The translations under genes and the position numbers were made by a program. Shown piece by piece: positions 1 through 13,430 of a stretch of 64,000 nucleotides of DNA. The stretch is from Cryptomeria japonica (lineage: Eukaryota; Streptophyta; Pinopsida; Cupressales; Cupressaceae), in contig NC_081414.1 in assembly GCF_030272615.1 (NCBI RefSeq), positions 814,222,569-814,286,568 of the forward strand, in the 5' to 3' direction. Within the stretch, counting starts at the first letter, position 1; every line of letters begins with the position of its first letter. The notes below the pieces were generated by a model that saw only the letters and a program-made list of their open reading frames with translations, did no database searches and had not been told where the DNA came from.

Positions 1-1500
1 ATCAACTCAAACTCCAATGCATACCATCTTTTGCCAAGTTAATAGGAAACAAAATCCAAGTGGAGGAAGCCTGCATCGAGAAAGGAACATTGAAGTTCTT
101 TAAGGAAGGAGTTAACTCATCAAACACTAACGTCTTTAACAATCAAAACAACAACAACAATTTAGACAAATCCAAATTTTGGACAAGGAACAAAAATGTT
201 TTTAATGATGGGGTAGTCGATGCTAATAATGTGAAGTCCAAACAACCAGTGTTGGCTTTATCAGGTAACCCGCCATCCAACAAAAATCAAAATAGTGTTA
301 ATCAAGGCACTAACACTTATCCATAAAATACTATTCAAGGAACTTCAACATCAAACACCAATAACAATAACCAAGGAAATAACACTAACTAAGGCAACAA
401 CACTAACCAAGGCAACAACACTAACCAAGAGAAAAATATAAACCAAAGAGGAAACACCAACCCTTTCCCGTATAGACGCATCTACACACCATTAGGGAAA
501 ACCTTAGAGTCAATGTTTCGATAACTCTTGGCGAATAAGATTATCACATTGCCAGCCATAAACAACTTTGAACCCTAGGTCAAACCACCTTGGTGGAATG
601 ACTCGCATTTTTGTGATTTTCATCGAAACAAAGGACATCACACAAATGATTGCATGAGGCTTAACAACATCGTTCAGGACATGATCGATAGAGGCAATTT
701 AACAGTTGATGGCCTCAAAACAAATGGTGTCCATGACGCCTTTAAAATTTCTCTCCCAATTTACAACAAGGGAGGAGCTCAAATAAATCACCTATATAAT
801 AACACCATCAATCAGATATCGACAGATGACAATGAAATAAATGTCATAAAAATCAAGGACAAAGAAGAATATGCGTCAATCAATGTGACAACCAATGTGA
901 AAACTAGAGCACAAAAATACATCTTGAAAGGGAATACATCAACATACACAACTATCCCCAAGACTCAATATAACTTGGTTGATCAACTGCGGAGAACTCT
1001 CACTCAAATATACATACTAGAGTTTCTCAAACTCTCACCAGAACACAAAGATATCTTAGAGCAAGCACTTGTCAAAACAAATGTTCCTAAAGATTTGGAC
1101 ATTGATAGATTCCAAGCCATGGTGGCTCATATGACAAGGCCTCATAACCTTACCTTTTCTGAACATGATGATGTCTTCTTGAATCATCTACATAACACTC
1201 TACTCCATATCAAAGTCTTAGTCTATAAACATCGAGCAAAAAGAGTGTTAATCAATGGAGGAATTGGTCTCAATATCTGTACTTTAAAGCTTATTCGTTC
1301 ATTGGGCTTCTTTAAACAGTCTATTGTCCAAACAAGAAGATCACCATCAAAGCCTATGATGATGAAGAAAGGTCATCCAAACGAAAAGTGATACTACCTA
1401 TTCAGGTAGGACCAATATAAAAGGATACTATGTGCCAAGTCTTGGACATAGACTTAACATACAATATTCTATTGGGTCGTCCTTGGATACATGAAATGCA
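1..1500 (+). pseudogene. Gag and protease-like region of the Tat element (fossil)
   Basis: This is the 3' part of gag running into an aspartic-protease-like region. A CCHC zinc knuckle is readable at about 608-660 (CDFHRNKGHHTNDC), placed as in Tat gags. At about 1,250-1,320 the sequence reads like the retropepsin neighbourhood of Tat polyproteins (LNICTLKLIRSLG), with a further LGRPW-type motif near 1,470. Asn/Gln-rich sequence with short tandem repeats precedes the knuckle. The region is broken, and the span to the RT (about 1,500-3,370) is decayed polyprotein in which little else is recognisable. Confidence 0.75.
369..434 (+). repeat. 18-bp tandem repeat in gag
   Basis: About three and a half copies of an 18-bp unit close to AACCAAGGCAACAACACT, reading Asn-Gln-Gly-Asn-Asn-Thr in frame. 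It is an in-frame low-complexity expansion upstream of the zinc knuckle. Confidence 0.9.
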
Positions 1501-3373
1501 AGAAGTGCCTTTGACATAGCATCAGTGTATCAAATTCAAGTACAGTGGACAGGAAATATCCATATCTGCAGATAATAACCCTTTTCAGCATTGCAATGCT
1601 ATGGGGGTAGCTCAAGACAACCTGGTTCCACACAACAGGGAGGCCCAAGCTTCCTTAGCATTCGATCATCATCAAGAAAAACTCAAGTCTTTATCCATAG
1701 ACTTCAAACAAAAGATGAAAATAAAGGATTAAGGTATGGGGGAGTACTCTTTTGAACCCTTATGTCTCTCGAAATTGCTAACATCACCAAAATTTTATGG
1801 CCAACCTTCTGCATCAACACATCAAGCAACACAACTCAACACCAAATTTGATGGCAAATTTATCCAATTGGGCACACTAACAAATGAATTAGAAGAGAAA
1901 GACATCCTTAGTTGGCTATACAAGGATGAAGAAGAAGTCAAAGTTGCTACCATAGAGGTGGCCATACCAACACAACAATATGGAAAAGGATTCCAAATCA
2001 TGCAATAGATGGGATACAACGGCAAAGGACCTATAGGCAAGTGTCAAGAAGGCATTAGAAAACCTTTGCAACTTCCTTCACAATTTGCATGAGACAAAAT
2101 AGGACTGGGATATGGACAACATGTACCACCTAGGCAAAAGCAAAATAAATATAAAAAACCTCAATGGAGAGAAAAGAAGAAATATAATGAAAACTCATGG
2201 CAAGAGACACTACACGAAGCAATAGAGACGATAGGAAAGAGTGAGAGCATCAGGAAAATGAGAAACAACAAGAGGAACTGACCATTCAAAGGGAGGAAGC
2301 CTCGTATAAGAAAGTACATCATGTTCAAGAACCTGATCAAACCAAGGCAGACCCACCGCCCAAAGAAATTACTACTCACCAAAGGGAAATAATGTATGAA
2401 CAAATGCAAAGAGTACAAGCAGACTTTGATTTTGAATCATAAAAAGCTACAAAACTGGTATCAATTGTCAGAGATCTTTTCTCACCATACAACATACCTA
2501 TTAGAAGCAGCGAGATACTCTGGAACACTAATTCTGAAACTGATTCTAATGAATATGAATGGGGTAGTTGTTCTAATGTTACTGAAGATATTGAGGTAGA
2601 TACCATCCATTCATACACACCCATTTCCCGAGAGGGACAATGTGCAAAATCTCTACCACTTGAATTTGATCATGACATATCTACGAGGCTAATGAGAACG
2701 AGCAGCAGCAACACGAACAAGGCTACATCAAAGATGATACCATCAAAGACCTTGACAATATCATTAACCTAACCAGCATCCCAAACAACTATAACGATGC
2801 CTATATCATGACACTTACCGCAGTTGATCTCAACTCACCAAATGACTCCTTACCACTCGTATATCCTGATCTCATAGACTGGGAAGAACCTGAACACCAT
2901 GATATACCAATTTTCCAAGATTATGAATCTATTGTCTAGTATCTATGTTCTGTCAACCTAGAAACATGCTCTATTAGCAAACAAAATAACAATATCTGCA
3001 ATTAGGGGAGTGCCAAGTCTCTCAGTCGCAAAAATGAAAGAAACAAAGGATCTAATACTGAAAACCAGTCAATGGTAGTATTAGATCACAAAAAAGTAAA
3101 AATAAAGGATGCATCTGCAAGTGAAAACCTTTTTGAGGCACCTAAAGATGAGAGACTTGACATTCTTCCTGAACATTATCAAGAGAGGTCGCCCATATTG
3201 ATTTAGCCAACTCAATCAATAAACATCGATACTAAAGCAGTTGTCAAAACCATACACCTAGCCAAATCATTGACAGAAGAAGAGCAACCAGATTTTATCA
3301 AATTCTTCAAAGAAAAGCAAATCAATTTTGCTTGGTCCTATGTTGACATGCCCGGAATAGATCCGAACTGATC

Positions 3374-4210
3374 ATGCATCATTTATCCATCACTCCAGGA
3401 GCTAAGCCAATCAAACCGAAATTAAGAAAAATGAATCTACATGTAGCATTATTGGTCAAAGCAGAACTAAAGAAGTTATTAGACATCAGATTAATCCGAC
3501 CTATAGACTATGCTGAATGGATTTCAAACATTGTACCAGTTTCAAAACCTGACATAAGCATCAAAATATGCACAGATTTTAGAGATGTCAACAAAGCATG
3601 TCCAAAGGATGACTTTCCTTTACCAAGAATTGACATAATTGTGGATCTAACATCAGGCCACACAATGTTATCATTAATGGATGTTTTATCTGGCTATAAT
3701 CAAATCAAAATTGCTCCAGAGGATCAAGATAAAACTGCATTCACCTATCCATGGGGAACGTATTGTTGGAACGTCATGCCTTTCGGCTTGAAAAATGCTA
3801 GGGCAACTTATCAAAGAGCCATGACAACAATCTTCCATGATATGATGCATACCTTCATGGAAGACCATGTGGATGATTTAATAGCTAAATCATTCACCCA
3901 GGTAGAACATTTGGGCATATTAGCTAAAATCTTTCAAAGATTGGAGAAATTGAAGGTCAGACTAAACCCTAAGAAGTGTGTCTTCGGAGTCACATCAGGC
4001 AAACTATTAGGCTACATTGTGTCAGAAAAGGGAATTGAGGTAGATCCAACGAAGGTACAAGCCATCATGGAGGTGCCACCTCCCAACAACATTAGCCAAC
4101 TTAGATCTTTGCAAGGACAACTGCAGTCTATTAGGCGATTCATAGCCCAACTAGCAGATAAATATCTCCCTTTCAATCATCTGCTCCACAAGAACATACC
4201 TTTCAGATGA
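3374..4210 (+). pseudogene. Reverse transcriptase region of the Tat element (fossil)
   Basis: A typical gypsy RT reads through this span: the N-terminal stretch RLIRPIDYAEWISNIVPV, the FRDVNKACPKDDFPLP block, the SGYNQIKIAPEDQDKTAF block, the VMPFGLKNARATYQ block, the catalytic-loop neighbourhood near 3,865-3,885, and the thumb region LNPKKCVFGVTSGKLLGY. Order and spacing match Ty3/gypsy pol. It is one of the better preserved parts of this fossil. The next domain follows directly downstream. Confidence 0.93.
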
Positions 4211-5135
4211 GAAGACAAGTGTGCAGAATCATTTCACCAGCTCAACCAATATCTAATGAATCCACCAGTTTTAGTACCACCGATAGCAGGCAAGACGTTC
4301 ACTCTCTACATATCAACAACTGAAGTATCATTGGGGGGCATTGCTAGCATAAGAAGATCCAGAAGGCAAGGAACAAGCTATATATTACATCAGCAGAACT
4401 TTAAACGGATATGAGCTAAATTATACATTCATTGAGAAGGCTTGCTTAGTTGTGGTGTGCGCCTCTCAAAAGTTCTACCACTACATGCTAGCTCACACAA
4501 TCAAGCTAATAGCAAAAATTGATCCTTTCAAGTATTTACTCAGCAAAGCAACTCTTACAAGCCGATTGGCTAAGTGGATCATGATTCTCAGTGAGTTTGA
4601 TATCCAGTACACAGAACGTTGGGCTATCAAAGGATGGGTAATTCCAGAGCAACTGGCTGAAGCGCCACTACTAGATCAACAACCAATGCAGGTGGAATTT
4701 TTGGACATGGATGTACTCACTATCACACCCAAACAATAGACCTTGTACTTTGATGGATCCTATATACAACATGGATCGAGTGCCGACATCTTGTTCATCC
4801 TTCCAGAAGGACATAAAATTCCACGATCTTATAGACTAATGTTTCCATGCACCAACAACATCGTTGAATATGAAGCCTTGGTAACAGGAATCAAAATGGT
4901 TGTGGAATGGAGAATCACAGAATTGAGAGTTTATGGGGATTCTCAATTAATCATCAATCAGATTAACAATGACTATCAGACAAAGGATGATAAGCTAATG
5001 CTCTATAAGGGAATGGTGGATGATTTCAAACAATACTTTGTACACATCACCTTTAAGCAAATACCAAGATTGGAAAATAGAGTTGCCGATGTAATGGCCA
5101 CTATCGCTTCACTCCTGCAAATTCCAAAGAAATAA
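4211..5135 (+). pseudogene. Tandem RNase H domains (gypsy RNase H plus archaeal-type RNase H)
   Basis: The first part (about 4,211-4,600) reads as the usual gypsy RNase H, with blocks such as ENYTFIEKACLVVV-like sequence and YYMLAHTIKLIAKIDPFKY. After a connection ending near 4,735, a second domain (about 4,743-5,120) begins YFDGSY and continues through NNIVEYEALVTGIKM, YGDSQLIINQI and RLENRVADVMAT, which is the archaeal-type fold. This duplication is a known hallmark of Tat elements and is the main reason for the lineage call. Confidence 0.88.
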
Positions 5136-5162
5136 AGTCATTACGAGTTCCTAGTAGAGCAA

Positions 5163-6490
5163 TTGTTTTCCCCATCCTATGACAATTCCGCATCCCAAGT
5201 CATCTATGCCTTAATCGGTTCGGATTCCCCTCTATACGGGACAATTTATGATTATCTTAAGAACAATACCCTTCCACTCGACCTGTCTCGTAACCAAAAA
5301 CACAACTTCATCCGACAAGCCGCCCGTTATACATTAATCGTTGACACCCTTTACCATCGAGGTCTAGATGGTACTCTTCTTTGATGCCTTGATCGTAACA
5401 AATCTGAATCTACCTTACACGAGCTTCACAAGGATATTTGTGGTACGCATTCAAGTGGTCCTACTCTCACCAAGAAACTTTTGAGAATGGGATATTACTG
5501 ACCGACGATGGAGAAAGAGTCTTATCAATTTGTGAAGAAATGTCCTAAGTGCCAAATTCATGGCAATCTTATTTATGCACCAACACATGAGCTGCGGGTG
5601 TTCACCACATCTTGGCCTTTCTATCAGTCGGGACTTGATTTAGTAGGGAAAATTCATCCTTCTTCTTCAAATGGACACAAGTTCATTGTGACTGAAATAG
5701 AGTATTTCACAAAGTGGATTGAAGCAGTCCCAATGACCGCTGTAACTGGAAAACAGATCTCCTCATTTATTCTCAATTATCTCATTTGCAGATATGGCAT
5801 TCCCAGTTCCATCATCGCCAACAACGGACGTCCTTTCAAAAATCAAGACGTATGAGAGCTATGTGAAATATTCAAAAATCCAACATCGCTTCTCTACATC
5901 TTACTACCCATAGGGGAATGGTCAAGCAGAAGCATCAAATAAAATAATCCTGAAAATTCTCAAGAAAACAATAAATGATGCGGGTAAGGATTGGCATGTA
6001 TAACTCAATCCGACACTTTGGGTATACAAGACTAGTATTCAAACACCTACATGGGCTACACCATATTCATTGGTGTATGGATCCGAAGAAATTATACCTC
6101 TTGAGGTAGAAATCCCCTCTCTTCGAGTATCTTTAAAGGGCCTCATACTAGATGAATAATATCGAGTCAACATGTTGCATGAACTAGAGCTTCTTGATGA
6201 AAAATGCCAACATGCCTATGACCATCGCAAGGCATATCAACAGCAAATGTGCGGAAGCTATAATCATAAATTCATCCCAAGGGCTTTCAAAGTCCATGAT
6301 CTCGTACTAAAAGAAAATCCAAGAAATCAATAGGATTGAGAAAAGAAGGGAAAGTTTCAACCTAACTGGTTGGGTCCCTTTGTCATCCTATCAGCCTACG
6401 AATCAGGGGCATATCAGTTAACAACTTCAGAAGGGGACGTGCTTGATGAACCAACAAATAACATCCATCTGAAGAAATTCTACACTTGAG
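5163..6490 (+). pseudogene. Integrase region of the Tat element (fossil)
   Basis: A zinc-binding segment (HELHKDICGTHSSGPTLT, then CPKCQIHG) is followed by the catalytic core with SGLDLVGKIHP, EYFTKWIEAVPM and RYGIPSSIIANNGRPF. The region of the third catalytic residue lies near 5,930, then TPYSLVYG at about 6,060, and a C-terminal GPFVIL-type motif near 6,375. This is the normal gypsy integrase order. The coding part ends close to 6,490. The domain is broken in several places. Confidence 0.88.
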
Positions 6491-7649
6491 TTGTCCAATG
6501 AATGGAAAAAACAAAACATACAAAAAAATAAAAAATTCAGAAAAATACAGAAAAACCAAAAAATTAAAAAAGTGCAATAAAAACAAGTAGTGAAAACCTG
6601 GCAATAGGTGCTATTTGTGATAGAACAACTCCTCTATCTATCAGTACTCATATCTTTTAACTATCCAAGTCTCATCTAAAAGCCATCGCCAGAACACTTA
6701 TTCACGCAACATTATCCCGAACATACTTAGCGTAGTCATTGTCCTTGATTATCCAAAAATGCTTATCCATATCATATCCCACCATGGCTTGGTGATCAAT
6801 GTATATATCCACATCGATAGATATCTGTGACTAGGGGAAACATTCCTCTCACTTCAAGCATTCTGACAACAAACGACAAGGATCACAACCTGCTAAGGAA
6901 ATAATGTTAACAACTGCTCATTAGGCTAGAAAAAAAAACCATTATCCAACTGCCACTTTAACACACACATGATGGATGATTTTCTAAATTATGCTTTGTT
7001 TACAGAGGGCATGATTTTTTGATTATTTTGTATCTTAATTTTAATCATTAGATCTCTTGAGCTACTCGAGAATGCATTGAGATAGAGAAAGCAACGAAGG
7101 AATCTGATATTTTTTGGTTTTCTGTTTGTGTTACAATCATTAGTACGGTGCAAATTTGTCTCAAGACATGATTGGAAACATATCATTAAAGACATTCTCC
7201 ACTTTGCACATGCAAATTGTTAACTCTTGTCTATTTTACGCAAGCAACACTCAAGTTGTCTTGGTTCAATTATACCTTGATTCTTGTGTCATCTTGCAAT
7301 ATCAAACATTCATGTAAGTTTTACTTGGGTCATTATGGTTCAATTATACCATTATGCTTGTATTAAATTTCAATATATCAAAATCTCAATGATGACAAAC
7401 ACAAAACAAAGCACAAACAAATGACTAAAGAGGAATGACAATGACAGAATTAAAGTGATCATTTAGCTACATATCATTTTAATCTTGCATTTTGTTGCAT
7501 ATCATTATACATATCACATCATTCATCATTATCATACATCTTAATTTCAAGATACATCTCATAAATCAAAGTAATCAATGCAAATGAATCATCACATTCT
7601 CATCTCGTCATGAATCATACATCATCATCAAAATCAAGAACATTATTAT
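6491..7649. other. 3' untranslated region of the Tat element, left of the nested insertion
   Basis: A-rich sequence follows integrase, then AT-rich sequence with CATC-rich stretches towards 7,640. No gene is recognised. Similar CATC-rich sequence resumes at 14,252, on the other side of the nested element, as expected if the nested element split one continuous 3' region. Confidence 0.6.
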
Positions 7650-8445
7650 TGTTAGGAATCCCACAGATACTGAGAGGGGGGGGTGAATCAGTATCTAACC
7701 GGTAAATAGAATTTCTTGAATTAAAACATGCAGAACTTATTATAACAGTGTACCGATATGCAAGAAATAATGAAATAAATAGAATTAAGAACATCCACAT
7801 GAAAAGCACACCATAACACAATAATTTAATGAGGAAACCCGGTGTGGGAAAAACCTCGGTGGGATTTGTGACCCACAATATTCACTAACTGGCCAATAAG
7901 AGAATATTACTTACAATAGGGGCCTACACATGCAGGAAGGCCAACTTCCTAGAGCTCACTGCTCAATGGGAAGTCTCACTAACTTATAATAAGGATTATA
8001 CAAATCCAATATCTTGTACTGCTTTACAATAGCATCTATAATGTCCGATTCAGTACCGGTTGCTCCTCTGCTTCTTACATAAACCCTTAGCCTATATTTC
8101 GTATAATAGGTCTGCATAATATTTTTCCTTATCGCTTCCTTATATTCATCTCTAAATGTCTACAATGATCTCTTTTATATATAAGAGTCATTTTACAATT
8201 TGCCAAGTCGGCTTACAAAGTTTTACAATAATAAACAAAATATAATATAACAAAATCTTGTTGGCCTCTGTGCGGGTATACTTCTTTTCTTTGTGCCGGT
8301 GCCGGTGTCTTGAGTGCCGGTGTAGAGTGTGATCTGCTGATGCCGATATAATGCCTTTGTCGGTGCCATAGGATTGCAAGGTTGCCATCAATGACAAAAC
8401 CTTCAATCACATACAATGTCTCATTGGAGTGTGCATATGCCAACA
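7650..8445 (-). repeat. 3' LTR of the nested element
   Basis: Matches 13,445-14,251 along its whole length. The outer plus-strand end begins TGTTAGGAATCCCACA and the inner end is CATATGCCAACA. A G-run of different length in the two LTRs near the outer end is a likely slippage site. Confidence 0.95.
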
Positions 8446-8460
8446 ATCTCCCCCTTTGGC
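8446..8460 (-). promoter_or_regulatory. Polypurine tract of the nested element
   Basis: On the minus strand CCAAAGGGGGAGAT lies directly against the LTR start TGTTGG. This is the position and form of a Copia plus-strand primer. Confidence 0.85.
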
Positions 8461-8799
8461 ATTGATGGCAACACTCATGAGAAATTTCAAAATTGTATCA
8501 AAAAATGTGAAGTCCAAAAATGTTACCAAAAATGTGTGTGCTCCCCCTGAGCATATGATTCCTGTGATATTGAATTTTCTCATCTCACTACTCCCCCTTT
8601 GGCATCAATGACAAAGGTTGTCAAGATGTCAGTAGAGTTTGTAGTTTCAACCTTGTAGCTGGGTGGTTATAATTTGAAAAAGATCTCCCAAAATCAAGTT
8701 TATACTATCCATAAACTTCTTTCTATCCTTTATTGTTGTCTCTGTTCTCTTCACTATACCGATGAGATGTTGCAAATGCTCTGTCGGTGTTTTCTTTCT
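8461..8799. other. 3' untranslated region of the nested element
   Basis: Several pyrimidine-rich CTCCCCC blocks (purine-rich on the element's sense strand) lie between the PPT and the end of the long reading region. No gene is seen. Confidence 0.6.
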
Positions 8800-11700
8800 C
8801 TATATTAGTGCCTCAGATACTTCCTTCTGTAGTGATGCTAGATATTCCAATCTTGGACTTAGTTTTGATCTCAAATGTTTTGCCTTATTCACTATTCTTT
8901 CTCTCTCTCTTTCCAATTGAAGTAATTCTTCTTCAAAATTTGTTATCTTCTCCTCAAAAACTGATAGTGTATCAGGTGAGTTAACAAAATTATCTGCAAG
9001 TTTATTGATCTCTTCCTGTACCTTGCTCATCATTTTGTCTATATCTACAGTCAAAAAGTTTGTCTTATAGGTGTCTTTGTACAAAGTTTTGTACTCTTTC
9101 AATAAATTACACAATTCCGGTAGAAGTGTGTCAAAATCTCTGTTACACTTCTTTATTTGCTCATCAAAGAATTTCTTTTTTTCAATTTCTACTTTATCCT
9201 TCAATGATTCTTCCTTTATTTTCTCAATGTTTTCTGTGATATATTTACATAGTGTATCAAGTTGTCCTAAAGAATCTTTATTGTCTATATTACAGTTAGG
9301 AGCAATTACCTTCAAAATTGGTATGGTATCATCAATTGCCTTGTAAGCTTGTGAGCTGTAGTTGGTTCTCTTCTTGATTGAGTCTAATAGTACCTCAGTC
9401 ACATTAGTTGATTTGTAGCCTGATGATGAACCAACATTCTGAGTACCGGTGGAAATAACCAAGCTTGTATTGACCTTTGGTAGGTCTATTTGTGTCTGCA
9501 TTTCTTTAAGCAATGGTTTTTCTATTTCTCCAGTTGTCGGTGGCACTGTTTCCTTATGTACTTGTTCCTGTTGCTGTTGTTGTTGTTCCGGAGCATTTTG
9601 CTCTGTTTGTTTATTTGTCTCAGTCTGAATCTCAACCTTTTGCTCTTTATCTTCTATCGGTTTCTCCCGTGTGTTATTAGTTTCCTTAGCTACCGGAGGC
9701 TCACTAGCTATATCAGTCTTATCAGCTGTATCTTTGTCTACCACTATGTTGATCTTTTGAGTATCAACATCCACAGTATATAAGACTTCAGAATTAGGAT
9801 TACCATCCTCTACATCCATATTCTCAGCTGTCGGTTGATCTTCTGTAGCTATTGTTTTTACCGGTGGAGTAATCAAAGGAGGTGGAGGTAAGTTGTCTCT
9901 AACTTTGATACTAGGTGGTCCACTAACTTCTCCTTTACCTTTGTCTCTGTCTTTCTGATAAACTTTTATGAGTTTGGGGTTCCTGTATTCTTCCTGTTTT
10001 TCTTTTTCAACTAGGAATATATCCCATCCATATTCTGTTTCCTCAATCACCTCATTGACTCTCCCAACCATTAAAGCAATGTGCCGGTGTGCAGTAGAGA
10101 ATACTGACCGGTTGACTTCAACAATTAAATCATCAATCTCTTTAGGTGAGTTCACTGGATAAACAACTAGTAACTTTTCTATTTTGATTTTCTTATCAAG
10201 TTCTATTACTACTTGTCTCCTTGCCTCTAGTCTTTTGAACAGTTCATCTGGTACATCATCTATTACTTCCATCAAACATTTCTTATACATCTATATATGC
10301 AATATAACACTATTTTCTACTTGTTCTTTTTCATCTGCAGTCACAGTGTCATACAATTTCTCTATATTCTTTAGTTTATCTTCCTCTGTAATTTCATTCA
10401 GCAGTATATCAAGAAGGGCCAAGTCTTTATTTGTCCTCTTCTTCTTTTTGGGTGTAAGTTTCTTCTTCTTTGGTATTGCCTTTCTTACCGAAGATCTCTC
10501 TGCTTGTTGTTTTTGTCTTGTCCTCCTGGGTGAGGGTGTGGTTGCCGGTGAGGGATCTCTTTTCCTTACTACTCTTTTGAAAGTTGCAGGCATGTCACTC
10601 TCCGAAGAAGTACCTACTAGTGATAGGTGAGTTTCAGGTTGTGGAGCTACTAACTCATCCTCTGTTATACCAGTTTTCTTCAACACATCTTCTTTGATGG
10701 CTTTTGCTTGTCTAGAACCTTTCCTTACAACTACCTCAACCTTTTTCACTCTTTTCTTTGATTGTATTTGGCTTTCAATAGTTTCTGCACTACCAAATAT
10801 TTCTTCCTTAGGTTCACCGGGGGCTTCTAGAAGTGCTTTAGCATATGCTTCAATTATATGATAATCTATTTCATAGCCCATCTCGGTTACACAAACTGTC
10901 CTAGGGATGATTGCTTCCATCCAGATTTCATCCTTCTTGATTACAAAGCATATTTCATCTTTATATTTGTCGACAATCTTTTGTGATAACTTGATTCTTT
11001 TCTTCATTTTGGCCTTTAATGCTTGAAAGAAGTCATGAATATTGTTTTCCTTTTTTTCTCCCATGTTATTGAATAGTTTTGTTAACTGTTTGCCTATCGG
11101 TATATCATATCCAGGTTCTTTGTAACCTATACTGGGACCCTGTTTTGTTATGTGTAGCATCAGACATACTAACAGATTTCCAAACCTGAAAGTTCCTTTC
11201 TTGTCCTTCTTAATCTTTCCAAGGTTGTCAATTAATTCATCTTTTAACCACTCACATATATCAATCTTTGTATTGTCTATGACCATACCATAAGCACTCT
11301 TAATGCATAAACTTGAAACTGAATTGAGTCTATTTGCATGAGTAGCTTTATACCCTAATATCATGCTGATAAATCTCACATTAATGTTTGTTACATCATT
11401 AACTCTTAGGGACCTCTTGTCGAATGTTGCACCAGTTAGGTTTGTAACTAGGTCATTGGATACCTTCTTGGTTTTATCTGGCCTCTTATCGGTGGTCGGT
11501 AACCTTGTGACAACTTTCACCGCTTCCTTAGTGATTTTGTGGATTGCATCTAACTAGAAAATTTCACCATGTACCCTGCTTAAGACTATCCTAATCACAT
11601 CCTTGGGGAATTCAGGAATGCTAAGGATCTCAGTAAATCCTAGGGTTTCAATGAACTTGTGTTCATCTTTTACATTGCCGGTTTTATCACATATCACAGT

Positions 11701-12054
11701 CTTAAACATAGTCGTAATTTCTTCATCTCCTAGTTCCTTAATGTTGCAATGGATGTACATTCTGGGGTCTTTAGCATAAACAACTCCCTTGGGAATTTGA
11801 GAAAAAACACCTAAGGTATCATCTTTCTTAGCTACCTCGGGAACTAACTGAAATACAGGCCTAGGTCTTTTTATCACTTCGACAACAGTAGGGTTTTCTA
11901 TATATTCAATTGCACAAGTGGATGCCATGATTAAATACCTGTTACTGCCTTTAGGATGGATGATTGCTTGGAGTGTTTTTGCCTCTTGCTCAGAATCTTC
12001 ACGCTCTTCGTAAGTTTGAAATCTTGGTGAAATGAAATGGAGCCAAAACCTCAA
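8800..12054 (-). CDS. Long reading region of unknown function in the nested element (fossil)
   Basis: About 3.2 kb of almost continuous minus-strand reading, in three blocks (11,554-12,054; 10,291-11,520; 8,800-10,290), fills the place where pol would lie. No RT, RNase H, integrase or protease motif is visible. The first block is a compact domain starting near MASTCAIEYIENPTVVEVI. The second has a helical domain (NVRFISMILGYKATHANRLN, then FGNLLVCLMLHI) reminiscent of the uncharacterised domains in plant non-autonomous elements, followed by a Lys/Arg-rich segment. The third is acidic, Gln-rich and strongly coiled coil (runs of Q and E near 9,560-9,600; charged heptads from about 9,100 to 8,830). 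Being open over such length suggests selection until recently. Function unknown; a structural or gag-accessory role is one guess. It is treated as a fossil with a few breaks. Confidence 0.7.
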
Positions 12055-12519
12055 TTTTATAGTGTCTTTTCACCATCTACCACATTAAATGCATGTCAGT
12101 TAAGTGTTCACTTAACATTGTTTGCCGGTAAGAAGTAATTCCCAACTTCTTATCTCTAACCAAGGAAATAATAGCATATGTGTCATTAGATTTCCAAACT
12201 CTCAAGGAAACTTTCTTCAATTAGATGAAGAACTTCTTGCCGGTGGAGCACTGCTCTGTCCTGCCGGTGAAGCATCACTCTATCCTGCCAGTGGAGTATT
12301 GACTGGTTCTACCAGTGGAGGGGTATTCCCAATATTTAGATCAGCTTTTCTAATCCATTGTTTTGAGAATTCTTGCTTAACCTCTTCAACCTTTTCTTTA
12401 CCTTTCAAGCTAGAACTTTTATTGTCTATCGGTGTTCCTTTACTTCTACAGAATTTAGCAATATGCCCAATCTTGTTACATGCATAACAAGTTACATTAT
12501 TCTTCTGAATAGCTTTCTT
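12055..12519. other. Spacer between gag-like and long reading regions of the nested element
   Basis: Contains a short degenerate tandem array (about 12,236-12,320, roughly 25-bp units around GTGGAG/CTGCCGGTG on the plus strand). No domain recognised. Confidence 0.5.
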
Positions 12520-13420
12520 CTAACCTATGCCGATTTGTGTTCTGCATTGATTAGATAAATGTCCAAATCTTCCACAAACATAACATCTCACATTCATTCT
12601 GCAGTTTTTAGAGTTGTGACCAACTTTGTTGCATTTAGAACATTGACCGGTGGGTGTGTTGATATTCTGATGATTTCTAAATCTACATTCATTTGCTCTA
12701 TGACCATACTTATTATAGTTAAAGCATTTTCCTTTGAATTTATAAGCATTAGGTTGTCTTACCGGTTTGCTGTGATCCTGAGTATTTGCAGTACTGGAGC
12801 TTTCACCAACTTCAAAGCCAATTCCAGAAGTGTCACCTTTAGGTTTTTTATTCTCCAGCAAGGTGCTAAGTTCCTCTGAGCTTTTCTTGAATTTTTCTTT
12901 GTTTTGATTTGCAGTTTCTAGTTCTCTTTCTAAGACTTCTTTTTGTCTCATCAATTCATCTGAGTCATTCTGTGCATGCATCAGATCTCTCTTTAACATG
13001 TCATTTTCATAGCTAAGTCTTGTGTTCTCATTTGTTGCATCACTTAGTCTTCTGGTCAATTCTTATTCATTCTTCTTCCTATCCTCAATCTCTTTGCAAA
13101 ATCTCATAGTCATTTCCTGGATCTCACTCTTTGTTGTCATGTTCTCTTGTTTCAACTTGCTTATCATATCATTAAGTGATTCCTTTTCATCATTCTCATT
13201 TTGCAATTTTTCACAAAGTTCTCTTCTCTTATTTCTTGCAACAGTAAATTTTCTTGAAGTGCCTAAATGATATCCTGAGTTGCCCTTAAATCATCTTCTA
13301 GTTTAATATTTTTCAATTTCTCTGTATCATAGTCTGAAAGAGCTCCTTCAAGTTGCTTCATCAGATTTTCCATCTTTATCGGTGTCAAGATCTTCCTCAA
13401 GTTGTTAGGCTTTTGAAAAT
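12520..13420 (-). CDS. Gag-like coiled-coil and zinc-knuckle region of the nested element (fossil)
   Basis: A coiled coil (NENTRLSYENDMLKRDLMHA and on) begins almost at the primer-binding site and is followed by Ser/Thr-rich sequence and three consecutive CCHC-type knuckle segments, including CSKCNKVGHNSKNC and CYVCGRFGHLSNQC. The knuckles point to a nucleocapsid function. The usual N-terminal gag domain of plant Copia elements (UBN2/retrotran_gag family) is not visible upstream: the coiled coil starts within about 30 bases of the primer site. The region is mildly broken. Confidence 0.75.
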
Positions 13421-13430
13421 AGAGGACCAA

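Noticed and set aside
8429-10630. Several plus-strand frames under the nested element
   Set aside because: They are complementary-strand shadows of the long minus-strand reading region and have no domains.
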